The notes under the pieces: generated by a model
Told to the model about the DNA's origin: nothing
What the model saw: only the letters and a program-made list of their open reading frames with translations
The model's database searches: none
Program-made: the position numbers and the translations under genes
NCBI GenBank assembly: GCA_041678605.1
Contig: JBAYNW010000032.1
Span: 1-19,052, forward strand
Reading direction: 5' to 3'
Source of the DNA: JBAYNW01 sp041678605
GTDB lineage: Bacteria > Cyanobacteriota > Vampirovibrionia > Gastranaerophilales > Gastranaerophilaceae
Length of the DNA stretch: 19,052 nt
In this document: positions 1-6,816 of the stretch, piece after piece
How positions within the stretch are numbered: position 1 is the stretch's first letter
Layout of the letters: every line of letters starts with the position of its first letter

Positions 1-65
1 ACTTGTTTCAGGATCGCAAAAGCGAACGACCATGCGATGCTGAAATAAATTCAGCATGACGTGAG
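1..65. repeat. partial copy of palindromic repeat, cut by window edge
   Basis: The stretch holds a perfect 8-bp hairpin, ATGCTGAA (37-44) and TTCAGCAT (50-57), followed by GACGTGAG. The same arrangement, with a similar GATCGC/GGTCGC lead-in, occurs at about 6733-6786 inside the 211-bp element near trmFO. It is therefore a second, partial member of that repeat family. The rest of the gap up to the prepilin gene (66-271) shows no gene, only period-8 repeat words such as CTTAGTCA/CTCAGTCA near 236-260. Confidence 0.7.
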
Positions 66-271
66 AGCTATAGGTTGATTGCAACTCGGTATTACAAGTT
101 TCTGCCGCACAAACGCACCGGCACAGAACAAGCTTATAAGTCGATAAGTTGGAGGCATGGAGGTATAGAGGGTTGGAGGATTGGCTTTCTGTTTCCCCGA
201 TTTTTTTAAAAATTTGCGAAGCATTATTGAACTTAATCACTTAGTCACTCAGTCACTTCGTTCCTTCGTTC

Positions 272-1249
272 CTAGTAATTCATCTGCCAGCCTTCGTCTA
301 TGATTCGGCCGATGCAATAGTAACCTCGTTTATCTGTTCCGTTATTATATCCGTAATCGCAAAGTTTACTGGCTTTCCAAGGGTTGTATTTAGCCCCACC
401 GGCAGGATATAAGGCTGGTCCGTTGTCGTTGACAATCGCAAAGTAAAATATATCACGACCCAAAGAATTGGGCTTTTTTGGACCGTTGACATCAATAAAA
501 AAATTAGTCATACATACTTTTGTTAAGGAAGCTGCTGAACCGCTGCAGCCTAAAGAGGAAGTATTAAACCTGACGGCTACACCATCTGCTGTTATGAATC
601 TGTAACTACTATCGTACCCACTACTAGTGTTAGTTCCATCAAAATTTTGTGCTATTGTGTCTGGGAAACAGCCCAATGTATTTGTACCACAGTTTTTTGC
701 CACGTTAAAATAACCGGCTATTTTATCGCCCATGGTTTTTAAATCAGCCGAATCAAAGAAACAGCTCAAATCGCCTATGCAGCCGCCATCGGCGGCCATT
801 TGGATTAAGGCCTGATTCCACAAGGAATAAGCTTTTCTCGCACCTGCGACATATCCGGCTTTTTGGGATTCGGCAATCACTCCGGGAATCATAAGCCCTG
901 CAACCACGCCGATAATGCCCAATGTGATTAATACTTCGGCGAGAGTGAAGGCGGGTTGAAAGGTCAATTTTTTAGCGTCGTTGCGAGGGGAAACGGTGAG
1001 ATGTGAGAGGTGAGACGTGAGAAGAGAAATTGGAGAAGAGAAACGGAATTTCCCGTCGTTGCGATGGGGTAAATGTTTTGTCCCATGCAAAAGAGCGTTC
1101 TCGTCGTTGCGAGGAGAAAATTTGCGACGAAGCAGCGGATTTCGGCAAGAGCGATGCGAAGCAAGCTCGTCCAAGTGAGCAGAACCACGCTTCTGCGAAC
1201 TGCCGATAATCCAAGACAATCCAAAAAAACATTCACAAAAATTTTTCAA
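272..1249 (-). CDS. prepilin-like protein with repeat-derived 100-residue leader
   Basis: This is a type IV pilin/type II secretion pseudopilin-like protein, probably exported and anchored by one N-terminal helix. Residues 101-125 carry the class III leader motif (FTLAEVLITLGIIG, Glu at position 5 after the likely cut) and a hydrophobic helix. The mature part would be about 225 residues with several cysteines and a C-terminal NGPKKPNSLGRD segment, similar to one in the second prepilin gene of this window. The start is a TTG with an AAAGGG ribosome site 7 bases upstream and a promoter at 1285-1313, so the long leader is probably translated. Residues about 15-95 are encoded by short intergenic-type repeats (CGTCGTTGCGA three times, plus CTCACNTCT tandems); prepilin leaders are usually far shorter. 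The family is secure. The exact pilus or secretion role is unknown, and a TTG at residue 95 is a weaker alternative start. Confidence 0.8.
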   Translation of the reverse strand: MKNFCECFFGLSWIIGSSQKRGSAHLDELASHRSCRNPLLRRKFSPRNDENALLHGTKHLPHRNDGKFRFSSPISLLTSHLSHLTVSPRNDAKKLTFQPAFTLAEVLITLGIIGVVAGLMIPGVIAESQKAGYVAGARKAYSLWNQALIQMAADGGCIGDLSCFFDSADLKTMGDKIAGYFNVAKNCGTNTLGCFPDTIAQNFDGTNTSSGYDSSYRFITADGVAVRFNTSSLGCSGSAASLTKVCMTNFFIDVNGPKKPNSLGRDIFYFAIVNDNGPALYPAGGAKYNPWKASKLCDYGYNNGTDKRGYYCIGRIIDEGWQMNY

Positions 1250-1284
1250 TTCTTTACCCTTTCTAAAATTTATCCTCAGGAGTT

Positions 1285-1313
1285 ATTATAGTTTATTTTC
1301 AAGAAAAAAGCAA
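1285..1313 (-). promoter_or_regulatory. sigma70-type promoter of prepilin-like gene
   Basis: On the minus strand TTGCTT (1313-1308) and TATAAT (1290-1285) are separated by exactly 17 bases. Transcription would begin near 1278, about 30 bases before the TTG start at 1249. This supports translation from the upstream TTG rather than from a site next to the pilin motif. Confidence 0.6.
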
Positions 1314-1347
1314 ATTTGTTTTATCGTATTAACATTTGTAACAAAAT

Positions 1348-1377
1348 TTGATGAAAAATGTTATGAAATGTTATAAA
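1348..1377 (+). promoter_or_regulatory. putative promoter of small RNA
   Basis: TTGATG (1348-1353) and TATAAA (1372-1377) are 18 bases apart, and a TG one base before the -10 makes it an extended -10. It points at a stretch with no gene that ends in a strong terminator at 1461-1494. Confidence 0.45.
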
Positions 1378-1383
1378 ACTTTA

Positions 1384-1494
1384 AAAAAGTGGTACTGCAT
1401 GCATGTAAGTCATACTCTGACTTGCACTCTCTAATTCCTCTCTTCTAATACGTGGTTTTTAGCCGGCTTTTCAACTAAAGTCGGTTTTTATTTT
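1384..1494 (+). ncRNA. candidate small RNA, about 110 nt
   Basis: The stretch lies between a plausible promoter and an intrinsic terminator, and contains no credible reading frame beyond an 11-codon ATG frame without a ribosome site. A 9-bp hairpin with one G-U pair (TGTAAGTCA at 1404-1412, TGACTTGCA at 1418-1425) precedes a pyrimidine-rich single-stranded section and then the terminator. The next gene has its own promoter beyond the terminator, so the transcript would be free-standing. It matches no RNA family I recognise (not 6S, tmRNA, RNase P or SRP RNA). A terminated leader is a less likely alternative. Confidence 0.4.
1461..1494 (+). terminator. Rho-independent terminator
   Basis: CCGGCTTT (1463-1470), a six-base loop and AAAGTCGG (1477-1484) form an 8-bp stem with one G-U pair. 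It is followed directly by a T-rich tail from 1485 (TTTTTATTTT). Orientation is plus, and no protein gene lies upstream on that strand, which is the main argument for a small RNA here. Confidence 0.75.
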
Positions 1495-1502
1495 GGCCGA
1501 AA

Positions 1503-1668
1503 GAGGAAACGGGGAAATTGGGAATTGGTAATTGGGAATTGGGAATTGAGAACAGAACCGTTCAACTTATCGACTTATCAACTAGAAGACGGGAAAAGAA
1601 AAGTTTTAATTTTTTTGTTGCACTTAATCACTTAATCACCCAGTCACTTAATCACTTCGTAAAAAGCC
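1503..1668 (+). repeat. period-7/8 array plus ~108-bp repeat, copy A
   Basis: The gap from 1495 to 1743 holds no gene. It consists of heptamer-like units (GGAATTG variants, 1510-1550), octamers (CGACTTAT, then CTTAATCA/CCCAGTCA) and a short A/T-rich link. Bases 1561-1668 recur in reverse orientation at 18777-18892 with only a few substitutions and one extra octamer there. A reading frame spans this stretch, but it encodes only the repeat words and has no ribosome site. Confidence 0.8.
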
Positions 1669-1743
1669 CTTCGACCGTTCGACCTTTAAACTCTTCACCT
1701 TCTCACGTCTCCCCTCCCCCTTCCCCTTTCTTAAAAATTCTGC

Positions 1744-1749
1744 TACAAT
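1744..1749 (+). promoter_or_regulatory. extended -10, leaderless start of trmB-like gene
   Basis: TGC-TACAAT is an extended -10 box ending six bases before the ATG at 1756. The expected transcription start falls on or next to the start codon, and there is no Shine-Dalgarno sequence, so the mRNA should be leaderless. A clear -35 is not visible. Confidence 0.55.
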
Positions 1750-1755
1750 AAACAA

Positions 1756-2574
1756 ATGGACGAAGTTATCGAAAGTTTAAAAGAGTTAGGATTTAATTCA
1801 TACGAGGCGAAGGTTTACGTGGCGTTACTGAAAAAGTACCCCGCAACCGGTTATGAAGTAAGCCAAATTGCTGATGTGCCGCAATCAAGAGCCTACGACA
1901 CACTAAAAACGCTGGAAAAAGAAAAAGTGGTTGTAGCTACAAACTCAAAGCCCGTTACTTATACGCCGATTAAGCCTACCGAATTAACCAAAAGATATAA
2001 GCGGAAAATCAACTCTACGCTGGATTTTTTGGACAAAAATCTTCCCAATGTCAAGGAAGATTATACAGAGCCGATTTTGAGCATTACCGGTGCTGCAAAT
2101 ATCAGAGAAAAAATCATTGAAATAGTTAAAAACGCAAAAAAAGAAATCTATATTGAAATTTGGTCGCAGGATTTTAAATTTGTTGAGCCTTACATGCTGG
2201 ATGCTTACAACAGGGGCGTTGAAATTAAAATTGTCGGGTATGATAACTTTAAAAGTAATTTCGGGCTTGTATTTGAACACGGCTCTGCCAAGGAGATTGA
2301 ACTTTCGCTGGGCGGCCGTATGGTAATTCTCGTAGCGGACGATGAAGAGGGGCTTATAGGCAATTCCAGTTCCACCAAATTTGAGAATGTCCATGTCGTT
2401 TGGACAAAAAATTACGGCGTTGTGTTTTTGATAAAAGAACTTATCGTCCATGATATGTATCTGCTCGACATTGAGAAAAATTTATCGGAGCAGGTAAAAG
2501 TCGTTTACGGCAGTAATTTAAAGAAGTTGAGGGATAAAATTTTGGGGGCTAATTCACCTTATCGAATTCATTAA
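1756..2574 (+). CDS. TrmB-family transcriptional regulator
   Basis: A cytoplasmic DNA-binding regulator of 272 aa. Residues about 5-75 form a TrmB-type winged helix-turn-helix (LGFNSYEAKVYVALL, then a recognition region around QSRAYDTLKTLEKEKVV). Residues about 85-240 match the phospholipase-D-like effector domain found in TrmB proteins (a segment around IREKIIEIVKNAKKEIYIE, then GLIGNSSSTKFENVHVVWTK). Family members often sense sugars or other metabolites, mainly in archaea and some bacteria; the ligand here cannot be read. It stands alone, with an apparently leaderless start and no linked transporter, so its target is unknown. The nearest downstream gene is thymidine kinase, 102 bases away. 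Confidence 0.8.
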   Translation: MDEVIESLKELGFNSYEAKVYVALLKKYPATGYEVSQIADVPQSRAYDTLKTLEKEKVVVATNSKPVTYTPIKPTELTKRYKRKINSTLDFLDKNLPNVKEDYTEPILSITGAANIREKIIEIVKNAKKEIYIEIWSQDFKFVEPYMLDAYNRGVEIKIVGYDNFKSNFGLVFEHGSAKEIELSLGGRMVILVADDEEGLIGNSSSTKFENVHVVWTKNYGVVFLIKELIVHDMYLLDIEKNLSEQVKVVYGSNLKKLRDKILGANSPYRIH

Positions 2575-2676
2575 TAAAAATTAACTTTTAAAATAATATT
2601 TATGGTTTAAAATATAAAAATACACTTTTGAATGAGTGAAATATGTTTTGGGAATAGTGAAATAGGAATTTATAGT

Positions 2677-3294
2677 ATGCAAGGGTATAGTTTTGAATTA
2701 ATTACAGGGCCGATGAGTTGCGGCAAAACAGAGGAGTTGTTAAGACGTGTAAGGCGTGCGATTATCGCAAAGAAAAAAGTTAAGGTAATCTCTCCGGAAA
2801 TTGACACCAGAGCCCACGGTGATTATATTGAGTCCCGAAACGGACTATGGCTTGACGCAATAAAAGTCAGGCAGTCTGTTCAAATTTTGAGTCTTGTTAA
2901 AGAGGATGACGAAATTATTGCAATAGATGAATTGCAATTTTTTGACGAACATATTGTGAAAGTTATCTCAAAACTGATGGATGACGGTAAAAAAGTTGTC
3001 GGAACAGGCTTGGATCTTGATTTCAAAGCCGAACCTTTCGGGTACATGCCGGAACTTATGTGCCTTGCAACAAGCGTTGATAAACTGGCCGCTGTTTGCA
3101 TGAAATGCGGCGGTGAAAACGCAACAAGAACGCAAAGGCTTGTTGACGGAAAACCTGTCGATAAGAATTCACCTTTGATTATGATAGGCGGGGATGAGAC
3201 TTACGAAGCCCGCTGCGTAAAATGCTATGAACTGCCGGATGTTAAAAGCGAAATCAGAAAACGTGAATTTAAACTTCTTCACTTCGGCGGATAA
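2677..3294 (+). CDS. tdk: thymidine kinase (type II)
   Basis: Phosphorylates thymidine to dTMP with ATP, the salvage route to dTTP, in the cytoplasm. The 205-residue protein shows the P-loop GPMSCGKT (11-18), the IAIDELQFF strand with the Asp-Glu pair at 84-85 (Glu is the expected base), and two CxxC pairs (141/144 and 180/183) that bind the structural zinc of the lasso domain. I place the start at the ATG at 2677, preceded by AGGA at a suitable distance. The upstream ATG at 2632 would add 15 residues absent from the family and lacks a ribosome site. All key residues are present. Confidence 0.93.
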   Translation: MQGYSFELITGPMSCGKTEELLRRVRRAIIAKKKVKVISPEIDTRAHGDYIESRNGLWLDAIKVRQSVQILSLVKEDDEIIAIDELQFFDEHIVKVISKLMDDGKKVVGTGLDLDFKAEPFGYMPELMCLATSVDKLAAVCMKCGGENATRTQRLVDGKPVDKNSPLIMIGGDETYEARCVKCYELPDVKSEIRKREFKLLHFGG

Positions 3295-3402
3295 TAAATA
3301 ATTTTTCTTAACATTAGTTTACTTTTGGGCAATTTTTTAAATTTACGTGTTTTACACATAAGTATGTAGTGTATTACTTTTATTTATGAAAGGAAATTAA
3401 TC

Positions 3403-3612
3403 ATGGCAGATCCAACAGTTACTCCTATTACCCCTGTTGCAACTCAAGCAACCCAATCGACACCGGAGAAAGCACCTGAGGTAAACTCAGCATCAACAAC
3501 AGCACCGGCAGTTGAAATCAAAAAGGATGAAAAAGCTCCTGCAGCGGCTGAATCACTCGGCCAGGCAACTTTGCCTCCTGAACAAGGCAAAAAATTAAAT
3601 ATGTACGCATAA
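3403..3612 (+). CDS. small Ala/Pro/Thr-rich hypothetical protein
   Basis: A 69-residue protein starting at an ATG with AAAGGA eight bases upstream and ending shortly before a very strong terminator, so it is probably expressed as its own unit. Composition is low complexity: Thr, Pro, Ala and Val in the first half, then a Lys/Glu/Ala stretch, ending in GKKLNMYA. There is no signal peptide, membrane segment or known motif, and it is likely disordered. I do not recognise the family. Confidence 0.65.
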   Translation: MADPTVTPITPVATQATQSTPEKAPEVNSASTTAPAVEIKKDEKAPAAAESLGQATLPPEQGKKLNMYA

Positions 3613-3626
3613 ATAAAACCCGAAAA

Positions 3627-3673
3627 CAAAGAAGGCGGATTTTTTCTTTTGAGAAAAAATCCGCCTTCTTTGT
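3627..3673. terminator. bidirectional terminator between small gene and leuS
   Basis: AAAGAAGGCGGATTTTTTCT (3628-3647) pairs perfectly with 3652-3671 across a 4-base loop, and flanking bases extend the stem to about 22 bp. Each strand has an A/T-rich arm giving a U-run after the GC core. The two flanking genes converge, so it would stop both transcripts. Confidence 0.9.
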
Positions 3674-3679
3674 CTAAAT

Positions 3680-6187
3680 TTATTTCACAACAATGTTAAC
3701 CAATTTCTTAGGTACAACAATTACTTTAACGATTTCTTTGCCCTGCGTGAATTCTTTTGTTTTTTCGCTTTTTAATGCAATTTCTTTCATTTCGTCCTGC
3801 GACAAATTTTCATCCGCCTCGATTTTATCGCGGACCTTGCCGTTAATTTGAATTACAAGAGTAATCGAACTTGTTTTGGCCAAATTTTCATCCCACTTGC
3901 ACCATTTTTCGCTGTGGATTGAAGTTTTGGCACCCAGTGAAGTCCAAACTTCCTCAGTTAAATGCACCGCAACGGGCGACATAAGCTTCATTAAGGTCAA
4001 AATTGCAAAACTAAAGACATTTTTATCTTCTCCTGAAAATCCATCGTTTTGGTTGCTTAGGGAACCCGCTCTGCAGCCAAGCCAGTCGTAAATTGCGTTT
4101 GTAAGCTCGCGGTATTTCGAAATCACCGTGTTAAACTGAAATTCGTTCGAAATATCATTTGTGACTCCCTTGATTGCCATATGAACAACACGTATCAGGT
4201 CATCGTTTTCTTTTGACCTGTTCTCCGGCAAATTATAATCAAAAATAATTTTATCCTGATTTGTCGAAACAAGCCGCCAAACCCTGTTCAAAAATTTGTA
4301 ACAGCCTTCAACGCCGGCGTCTGACCAGTCAAAATCACGTGCAGGAGGGGAATCTGACAAAATAAACAATCTTGCCGTATCCGCCCCGTAATTTTCAAAA
4401 ATTTCGTCAGGGTCAACCGTGTTTCCCTTAGATTTTGACATCTTAGACCCGTCTTTTAGCACCATGCCCTGAGTGAGCAGGTTTTTGAACGGCTCATCAA
4501 AACTTAAAAGTCCCATATCTTTCAACGCTTTTGTAAAAAATCTTGAATAAAGCAAGTGCAAAATTGCATGCTCAATCCCACCGACGTACTGATCCACGGG
4601 AAGCCATTTGTCCACAAGTGCTTTGTCAAAAGGTTTTTGTGCATTTTTTGGGTCGGCATATCTCAAATAATACCAGCTTGAGCATATAAATGTGTCCATT
4701 GTGTCGGTTTCCCGCTTTGCAGGTCCGCCGCATTTAGGACAGGTTGTATCGGCAAAAGTCTTTGATGTAAGGATGGGCGATTTGCCTGTGACGCTAAAAT
4801 CAACATCTTCAGGAAGCAAAACGGGCAAATCGCCCTCATTTACCGCCTGAATTCCGCATTTTTCGCAGTAAACAACGGGAATTGGGGCTCCCCAATAGCG
4901 TTGGCGGGAAATTAACCAATCTCTAAGTCTGTATTGAGTCTTAAATTCGCCAAAACCGCCCTCGACTGCTTTTTGTGTCATTAATTTTTTAGCTTCTTCG
5001 TTGGATTTTCCGTCAAATTCAGCGGAATTTATCATAATGCCTGATTCAGTGTACGCTTCTTCTAATTCCGTTCCCTGTTCTCCGTTCCCTGTTACTCTGT
5101 TAATAACGGCCTTAATCGGCAAATTATATTTTTTTGCAAAATCAAAATCACGTGTATCGTGTGCCGGAACCGCCATAACCGCACCCGTTCCGTATTCCGC
5201 AAGTGCATAATCTGCTGTCCAGAGAGGGAATTTTTCTCCCGTAAACGGATTTATGCAATGAGTGCCTAACAGAACGCCGGTTTTAATTCGTTCGGTCGAA
5301 AGCCGTTCGATTTCTGTCATTTTACGGGCATTTTCACGATAAGCCCTTACCGCCGCTTTGTTTTCGGGAGTTGTAAGTACTTCAATATCAGTGTATTCGG
5401 GTGCTACAACAAGGTAAGTTATCCCGTAAGCAGTGTCAGGGCGAGTTGTGAACACGGGGATTTCCATATCTTTTTCAACGACTTTGAATTTTAAAATCGA
5501 ACCTGTGGACTTTCCAATCCAGTTTGCCTGCATGGTTTTTACGTTATCGCCCCATCCGTCGAGTTTATCCAAATCCTGAAGGAGTTCTTCGGCGTAGTCG
5601 GTAATTTTTAAAAACCACTGCGAAAGGTTTTTCTTTGTTACGACTTCATCGCAACGCCAGCATTTGCCGTCGATTACCTGTTCATTTGCCAGAACGGTTG
5701 CACATTTTTCGCACCAGTTAACGGCTGCTTCTTTTTTGTAGGCCAAACCTTTTTTATAAAACTGTAAAAACAGCCACTGGGTCCATTTGTAATAATCGGG
5801 TTTACAGGTTGTAACTTCTCTGTCCCAATCGTAAGAAAGCCCGAGCATTTTAAGCTGTTGAGTCATATAGGCAATATTTTCGTCTGTCCATTGGGCGGGG
5901 TTTGCACCATGCTGCATTGCGGCGTTTTCGGCCGGAAGCCCGAAGCTGTCCCAGCCAATCGGGTGAAGAACATTAAATCCCTGCATTTTTTTAAAGCGGG
6001 CAATCACGTCGGTTATTGTGTAATTTCTTACATGCCCCATGTGAAGTCTGCCTGAAGGATACGGAAACATTGACAAGGCATAGTACTTTGGCTTATCGCT
6101 GTCGTTTGGCGTAGCAAAAGTTTTTTCATCCTGCCATTTTTTTCCCCACTTTTTTTCTATCTCCTGCGGAAAATATTGCTCGTCCAA
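3680..6187 (-). CDS. leuS: leucyl-tRNA synthetase
   Basis: Charges tRNA-Leu with leucine, and edits mischarged products, in the cytoplasm. The 835-residue class Ia enzyme has the HIGH signature as HMGH (49-52), KMSKS (582-586), the editing insertion with GTGAVMAVPAHD (about 333-344), two zinc-type Cys sets (159/162 with 176/179, and 441/444 with 483/486) and the C-terminal tRNA-binding domain. The start is a TTG with AAAGGA eight bases upstream; it begins at the residue expected for the family. A loop of the editing domain, residues about 364-376 (5060-5098), is encoded by a duplicated GTTCCCTGTT-type word like those in the intergenic repeats and looks a few residues longer than usual. It is monocistronic. 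Confidence 0.97.
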   Translation of the reverse strand: MDEQYFPQEIEKKWGKKWQDEKTFATPNDSDKPKYYALSMFPYPSGRLHMGHVRNYTITDVIARFKKMQGFNVLHPIGWDSFGLPAENAAMQHGANPAQWTDENIAYMTQQLKMLGLSYDWDREVTTCKPDYYKWTQWLFLQFYKKGLAYKKEAAVNWCEKCATVLANEQVIDGKCWRCDEVVTKKNLSQWFLKITDYAEELLQDLDKLDGWGDNVKTMQANWIGKSTGSILKFKVVEKDMEIPVFTTRPDTAYGITYLVVAPEYTDIEVLTTPENKAAVRAYRENARKMTEIERLSTERIKTGVLLGTHCINPFTGEKFPLWTADYALAEYGTGAVMAVPAHDTRDFDFAKKYNLPIKAVINRVTGNGEQGTELEEAYTESGIMINSAEFDGKSNEEAKKLMTQKAVEGGFGEFKTQYRLRDWLISRQRYWGAPIPVVYCEKCGIQAVNEGDLPVLLPEDVDFSVTGKSPILTSKTFADTTCPKCGGPAKRETDTMDTFICSSWYYLRYADPKNAQKPFDKALVDKWLPVDQYVGGIEHAILHLLYSRFFTKALKDMGLLSFDEPFKNLLTQGMVLKDGSKMSKSKGNTVDPDEIFENYGADTARLFILSDSPPARDFDWSDAGVEGCYKFLNRVWRLVSTNQDKIIFDYNLPENRSKENDDLIRVVHMAIKGVTNDISNEFQFNTVISKYRELTNAIYDWLGCRAGSLSNQNDGFSGEDKNVFSFAILTLMKLMSPVAVHLTEEVWTSLGAKTSIHSEKWCKWDENLAKTSSITLVIQINGKVRDKIEADENLSQDEMKEIALKSEKTKEFTQGKEIVKVIVVPKKLVNIVVK

Positions 6188-6426
6188 TTTAAAATCCTTT
6201 CATATTTGTCTTTTAAGTCAATTTTAGCACAAAAAAATTTCACTTCTCTCCCTCATTTCACTCGTACCTGACAATCAGATGTAACTATCAAGCAGAAACA
6301 GGCCGGTTTTTCTAATCCGGTTTTAAATTTCAATGAAGTTTTCTAAACAATTGAGCTGATTTTTTAAAGTTTGGCTTCATTTCTGCCGACTGCATATTTG
6401 TAATCATAGAATGGGGGAAGCAGTTT
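6188..6426. other. intergenic region between leuS and 56-aa gene
   Basis: On the minus strand an extended -10 (TGC-TAAAAT, 6229-6221) lies 34 bases upstream of leuS and is its likely promoter. On the plus strand GGCCGG (6301-6306) and CCGGTT (6317-6322) form a 6-bp stem with two G-U pairs followed by a T-rich tail, a weak terminator or leader hairpin. I see no convincing promoter for the 56-aa gene and nothing else. Confidence 0.45.
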
Positions 6427-6597
6427 ATGGCAAGAATTATTGAAAACGAACAGGGCAGAAGGATGGTCAGGATGTCTGTCGACGACATAATTAGTGTAGT
6501 CAGAGAGTACCAGCGTATTGTGCAAAACCCAAAGACTTATGAGGGGATTAGAATGGTTCTGGCTCAAGCAGGTATGTATTTGCCCGAAGATGTTTAA
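6427..6597 (+). CDS. small hypothetical protein, 56 aa
   Basis: The frame begins with ATG preceded by a strong GGGGGA ribosome site about 6-10 bases upstream and ends with TAA just before the MITE-like repeat. The protein (MARIIENEQGRRMVRMSVDD at the N-terminus, LAQAGMYLPEDV at the C-terminus) is charged, soluble and predicted to be mainly helical. It has no cysteine, signal or membrane segment. Ordinary codon use and the ribosome site argue for a real gene. I do not recognise the family; a small regulatory or complex subunit is possible but unsupported. Confidence 0.65.
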   Translation: MARIIENEQGRRMVRMSVDDIISVVREYQRIVQNPKTYEGIRMVLAQAGMYLPEDV

Positions 6598-6605
6598 ATT
6601 AATAT

Positions 6606-6816
6606 TGAGGATGCGGAATTATTCCTGTTTACGTCACCCTGAATTTATTTCCGCGGAGATGATTTTGTAAACAAAATCTATCTCCCCGACACTGTTTTCT
6701 AAGCTCGTTCCTAGAAAAGAAAACAAGAGGCAGGGTCGCAAAGTCGCTCGCTGATGCGATGCTGAAACAAGTTCAGCATGACGTGAGTCGTTTTTTGGAA
6801 TAATTCCGCATCCTCA
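6606..6816. mobile_element. MITE-like element with 20-bp terminal inverted repeats
   Basis: Perfect 20-bp inverted repeats bound the element: TGAGGATGCGGAATTATTCC at 6606-6625 and its complement at 6797-6816. Inside are nested palindromes: a 14-bp stem with one bulge (6655-6685), an 8-bp stem (6693-6700 with 6718-6725) and ATGCTGAA/TTCAGCAT (6759-6779). The second layer (ACGTCA..CTGAA, about 6631-6651) is also repeated inverted on the right side. There is no open frame for a transposase and no clear target-site duplication. The right end overlaps the TGA stop of trmFO. A partial relative lies at 1-65. Confidence 0.65.

Noticed and set aside
1518..1751. 77-aa plus-strand open frame
   Set aside because: It consists wholly of the repeat array and runs into the trmB-like promoter, without a ribosome site.
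2632..2676. Upstream start of thymidine kinase
   Set aside because: No ribosome site, and it adds 15 residues unlike the family; the ATG at 2677 has AGGA at the right distance.
6606..6816. Insertion sequence with transposase
   Set aside because: The element is too short and has no open frame; no clear target-site duplication is visible.
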